DNA of 64,000 bases, taken from positions 43,445,197 to 43,509,196 of the forward strand of contig NC_054084.1 in assembly GCF_017562075.2 (NCBI RefSeq). Reading direction: 5' to 3'. Positions 60,887 through 64,000 of this stretch are shown one piece after another. The stretch's first letter is position 1, and each line of letters starts with the position of its first letter. The position numbers were made by a program, and so were the translations under genes. The notes under the pieces were generated by a model that did not search any database, was not told the origin of the DNA, and worked only from the letters and a program-made list of their open reading frames with translations. Source of the DNA: Anopheles merus. Taxonomy: Eukaryota > Arthropoda > Insecta > Diptera > Culicidae.

Positions 60887-62501
60887 AATTATTAATCAGT
60901 CATGGATATCAAGCTGTTATTAGATTTATACCAGCTTTTCATAGAAGAATAACAAATTAAAGCAGTTCCATAGCAACTTTTTAAATTTTTGTGTTAGAAT
61001 GGTTTTTATGTCAATTTTCTAACTTCACAAAAATGTTGCACGTGCTGTTTGTTAGTTAACTACACTTATCTGAATAGTATTAGTATGATAATAATGTTTA
61101 ACACATTGAGTGCCAGACCATTTTCTTTTATGTTTCCCTGGGGGCAAAACACTTATATGGATAGGAGTTCAACTAGGTAGATGCTTCATTGATAAAATGG
61201 AAATGCCAAACAGCGCTGTATAAACTTTTAGTATAAATTTGATAAATAAAATTTAGTATAAATTTTAATTTTCAATTATTCAATAAAAAGCAAAATGAAT
61301 ATTTTTCCAAAACCATGTATATAATACATGAAACTTGTAGGTTTGAAGTGCTCTCATTACTAAAAACAATAAAAATACTCATAATTGAAAAAATATGAAC
61401 TCTCAATGATAAAAATTATTATTTTTTGCATTGCAACTTACAGCAGAGCACGAAACTAAATAATGAAAACATACAAAAATAGCTAACAAAAACTAGTAAC
61501 TATTAAACAACAGGAAAATACCAGGAACTTAAAAAAATCATATATAGTAGCTAATTATTAAGTTTTTAAAGAAAGTATTGTAATTTCCAGAATGCGAGAG
61601 TGTCATAAAATTGTGAAAAAAATCCTTAAATTTTTATTTACTACCTGCATAATAAATAAAAATGTTCAACTGATTTATTTCCTGGGTTAATTACTTATTT
61701 ACTTGTTTTTTATAATGGTTGATGGTTATGATGGTTATTGTGCTTTATTGTTATTCTATTGGAAAAAACCGTATAATAGGAAGCATTGTGAATGTTATCT
61801 TATCACGTAAATGAAACCTTACTATACCGAAACTATATGAAGCAGTATATTAACAATGTAAATTTTGTTGTACTGCATGAAAGTACAACGAAATTCAAAT
61901 CGTAGGAAACATAGATGAAGATATTCATGAGAAAACTTGAATTAAAAATTTAATTTTACTGTACCATCATCAACGTAGTCCCCAATTTGAAATCCCTTGA
62001 ACACATATTATTTTAAATAAAAAAATCTCACGCTCTTTATAACAAAAAGGAAACAAAATGTAAAGGACATTCTAATTTTTGCAATCTTAACACATTATCA
62101 TTAAAGGATAAGGATGAACCTATGTTATGTCACTTTAAGCAAATAGAATGAATATAATAGAATTTTTATTCATAGAGAATATTTTTTTTATGGATTTCTA
62201 TAGTGTAGTAAAATATTTGAATGGAAGCATTTGATAAACAGTCAAAATGTATTTGTGCATGCAAAATTGCCGCTAAACTAAATGGCTTGCTCCCATAGTG
62301 CAGCGTCAGTGTTTCTTAACGAATGAATTACTTCACTTGAAATGAATACGTTCACTTCATGCCGAATGTAACACATTTGTATGATTTTGTGTTTGAAATA
62401 ATTGACTATAATTTTACCGGTTTAATAAATATAAAATTTAAAATTTTAAGTTGGTGAAAAAGCAATTGAAATCGAAAGATTGATGCTTAATTATGTGGTA
62501 C
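60887..62501. other. Strongly AT-rich DNA, no gene
   Basis: Only short frames between stops; no repeat boundaries, RNA genes or promoter motifs were recognised. Confidence 0.5.
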
Positions 62502-62515
62502 CTACGATTATGAAT

Positions 62516-62693
62516 TCTTCTTCTTCTTTTGGCTCAACAACCATTGTCGGTCAAGGTCTGCTTGTACCAAAGTTGTGGGGTTGGCTTTCAGTGACTTATG
62601 GATTACCCCCCCCCCCCCCCATAGCAGGATAGTTCTACGTATGGCGGCACGGTCCATTTGGGGCTTGAACCCATGACAGGCATGTTGTTAAGT
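62516..62693 (-). mobile_element. SINE200-like element, copy 3, 5'-truncated, with target duplication
   Basis: The 178-bp body matches copy 2 from the GAA-rich tail through the B box (GGGTTCAAGCCCC) but stops before the A-box head. It is flanked by a perfect 14-base duplication, CTACGATTATGAAT (62502-62515 and 62694-62707). The duplication shows it inserted in this truncated state by target-primed reverse transcription. A C-run (62608-62621) lies inside. Confidence 0.88.
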
Positions 62694-62776
62694 CTACGAT
62701 TATGAATAATTATATATAATTTATATGACAAAATTATTTCTTTACAATCTTCTTATTCATTTTAATTTTGGGTATA

Positions 62777-63138
62777 CAGTATGCTCCCGAGTTACGCAGA
62801 TTGTGAGTTCTCGAGAGATTCGCGTAACTCGAATAGCAGCGAAAGTCGAATTCCGCGGTTTTCGGCCAAAATACAATTGATTGCTCGGTTTTTTTATTCA
62901 ATTTAGTACTTTTATACACGTTATCATTTGTTTGATACGATTCGTTCAGAACATCGCGATATTTTTAGCTTTAAAGTTTAAATTTGGATTAAATATATCA
63001 GCAAAAATGTAATTTATATTGCATTGGACAATTCTTGAAGTAAATTGTACTGATTTGACATTTGATCTGTCAAATTAAGAAATCCGCGTATCTCCGAATT
63101 TTTGTATGTCGAGAACTGCGTAACTCGGGAACAGATAG
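62777..63138. mobile_element. pogo/Tc1-type MITE with TA duplication
   Basis: The left end reads CAGTATGCTCCCGAGTTACGCAG and the right end, reverse-complemented, CTATCTGTTCCCGAGTTACGCAG; 15 bases (TCCCGAGTTACGCAG) are identical. TA flanks both ends (62775-62776 and 63139-63140). Subterminal copies of CGCGTAACTCGAA and CGCGTATCTCCGAA repeat the theme. The 362-bp interior is AT-rich and has no transposase frame, so this is a non-autonomous element, most like pogo/Tigger-type MITEs. Confidence 0.82.
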
Positions 63139-63140
63139 TA

Positions 63141-64000
63141 CTTTGAAATTGTTAATAAAATCGTTATTATGCACCGTAAGGGATATTTTTAAAGATATAC
63201 ATTCATCCATTTCTAAAAAACCTAATAAAAATTTGTTAATTCTGTGTTGCTCATTTTAAACTGCCTAAAAATTTAAGAAAACCAGAAAAGATACATTAAA
63301 GTAACGAATAATTTGAGATTTTACTTCAAGATGAAAAATTATTTTGATATACATACAAAGCTCCTATGTCTATTCTTAAATCGGGACTGTGTGAGGATAA
63401 ATGTAATTTATAAATTGTGAAAAAGAAAAAGTGAAGTAAAGTAAGATAATTGTCCTTTCCATCAAACCTAGTTTCTTTCTAACACACCCTCCGTCTGCCA
63501 CTATTCGGTGTCTAGTTCACCAGCTCTCTCTCGCTCACGCTATCCGTATTCATCAGAGGTGCATCGAACTAGATGAATTAATGTCACGTTACGGCATTAC
63601 ACGACACATTGCGCTAGACCTTCAACACTTTGGTGGGCACTATAAGCGTAAGAGTATACCAGTCTAACGATAGTTGTACGAGTAGCTGTAGTAGTATTGG
63701 TAGTAGCAGAGCAACCGTTGGCCAAAAGCAACCGGCACTGCATTTAGCGTCGATCTTCGTGGCGTCGAGCGCCGCTTCGTGCCAGCATTTTTGACGAACA
63801 TGTGACGTCATGGAAAGTTTCCATCGCATTGGAAGTTCTCGCCTAACCAAGCGCCATTTTACATGTGAGGGAAACGCTTCAAGATATGCAAAGATATGGT
63901 GTGAGTGACAAAGACATTAGACGCTGGCTCGCACTCCAGCAAGATCTTGCCTGCACGTGGCCAGAAGTTTATGTTCACGATGTAGAAAAAAAACATGAAT
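63141..64000. other. Right-edge DNA, no gene supported
   Basis: AT-rich to 63.45 kb, then a more mixed stretch (63.5-64.0 kb) with short frames on both strands and a CRE-like TGACGTCA at 63803-63810. This may be the edge of a gene that lies mostly outside the window. Confidence 0.35.

Noticed and set aside
63614..63850. 78-codon minus-strand frame near the right edge
   Set aside because: Peptide has no domain; could be part of a gene outside the window but nothing here supports it.

Overview
The window is animal nuclear DNA, most likely from a mosquito and probably an Anopheles of the gambiae type. The grounds are short GT-AG introns (about 65-120 bp) in gene bodies, long 5' introns, insect-like gene families, and several tRNA-derived SINEs that I recognise as SINE200-like. 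There is no bacterial, viral or CRISPR content. Four protein-coding genes, one tRNA gene and about a dozen transposon remnants can be supported; the rest is intron or AT-rich intergenic DNA.

Layout. 1-5.2 kb: a decayed non-LTR reverse-transcriptase fragment, then AT-rich DNA. 5.2-6.3 kb (+): MAIP1, a mitochondrial Tim44-like protein, in three exons. 7.7-26.7 kb (+): a very spread-out nocturnin/curled gene. Its six-exon body includes one far 5' exon at 15.95 kb, and two further candidate coding first exons (21.40 and 23.93 kb) join the same acceptor in the same phase. A tRNA-Pro(AGG) lies in the long intron. 26.7-31.2 kb (-): an SLC36 proton-coupled amino acid transporter in eight coding exons, tail to tail with nocturnin, with two hAT-type MITEs in one intron. 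31-41 kb: probable 5' leader intron or intergenic DNA with Tc1/mariner, LINE and SINE remnants. 41.1-43.0 kb (-): a second SLC36 paralogue in seven coding exons, with an open upstream frame and a possible extra N-terminal exon at 51.9 kb. 43-64 kb: no confident gene; SINE200-like copies and a pogo/Tc1-type MITE.

Function. MAIP1 acts in mitochondrial proteostasis. Nocturnin removes the 2'-phosphate from NADP(H) and is a circadian and metabolic gene; its alternative N-termini probably route the enzyme to different places. The two SLC36 paralogues are amino acid transporters of the kind that feeds nutrient/TOR signalling.

The most interesting structure is the nocturnin 5' region. Three separate exons, each ending AG|GT in phase 2, would each place a different leader (His/acid-rich, basic mitochondrial-like, or short) before a shared MGSFTS peptide that is itself a potential N-myristoylated start. 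No wholly new system was found. All exon models are read by eye from splice signals and protein family patterns, without transcript data.
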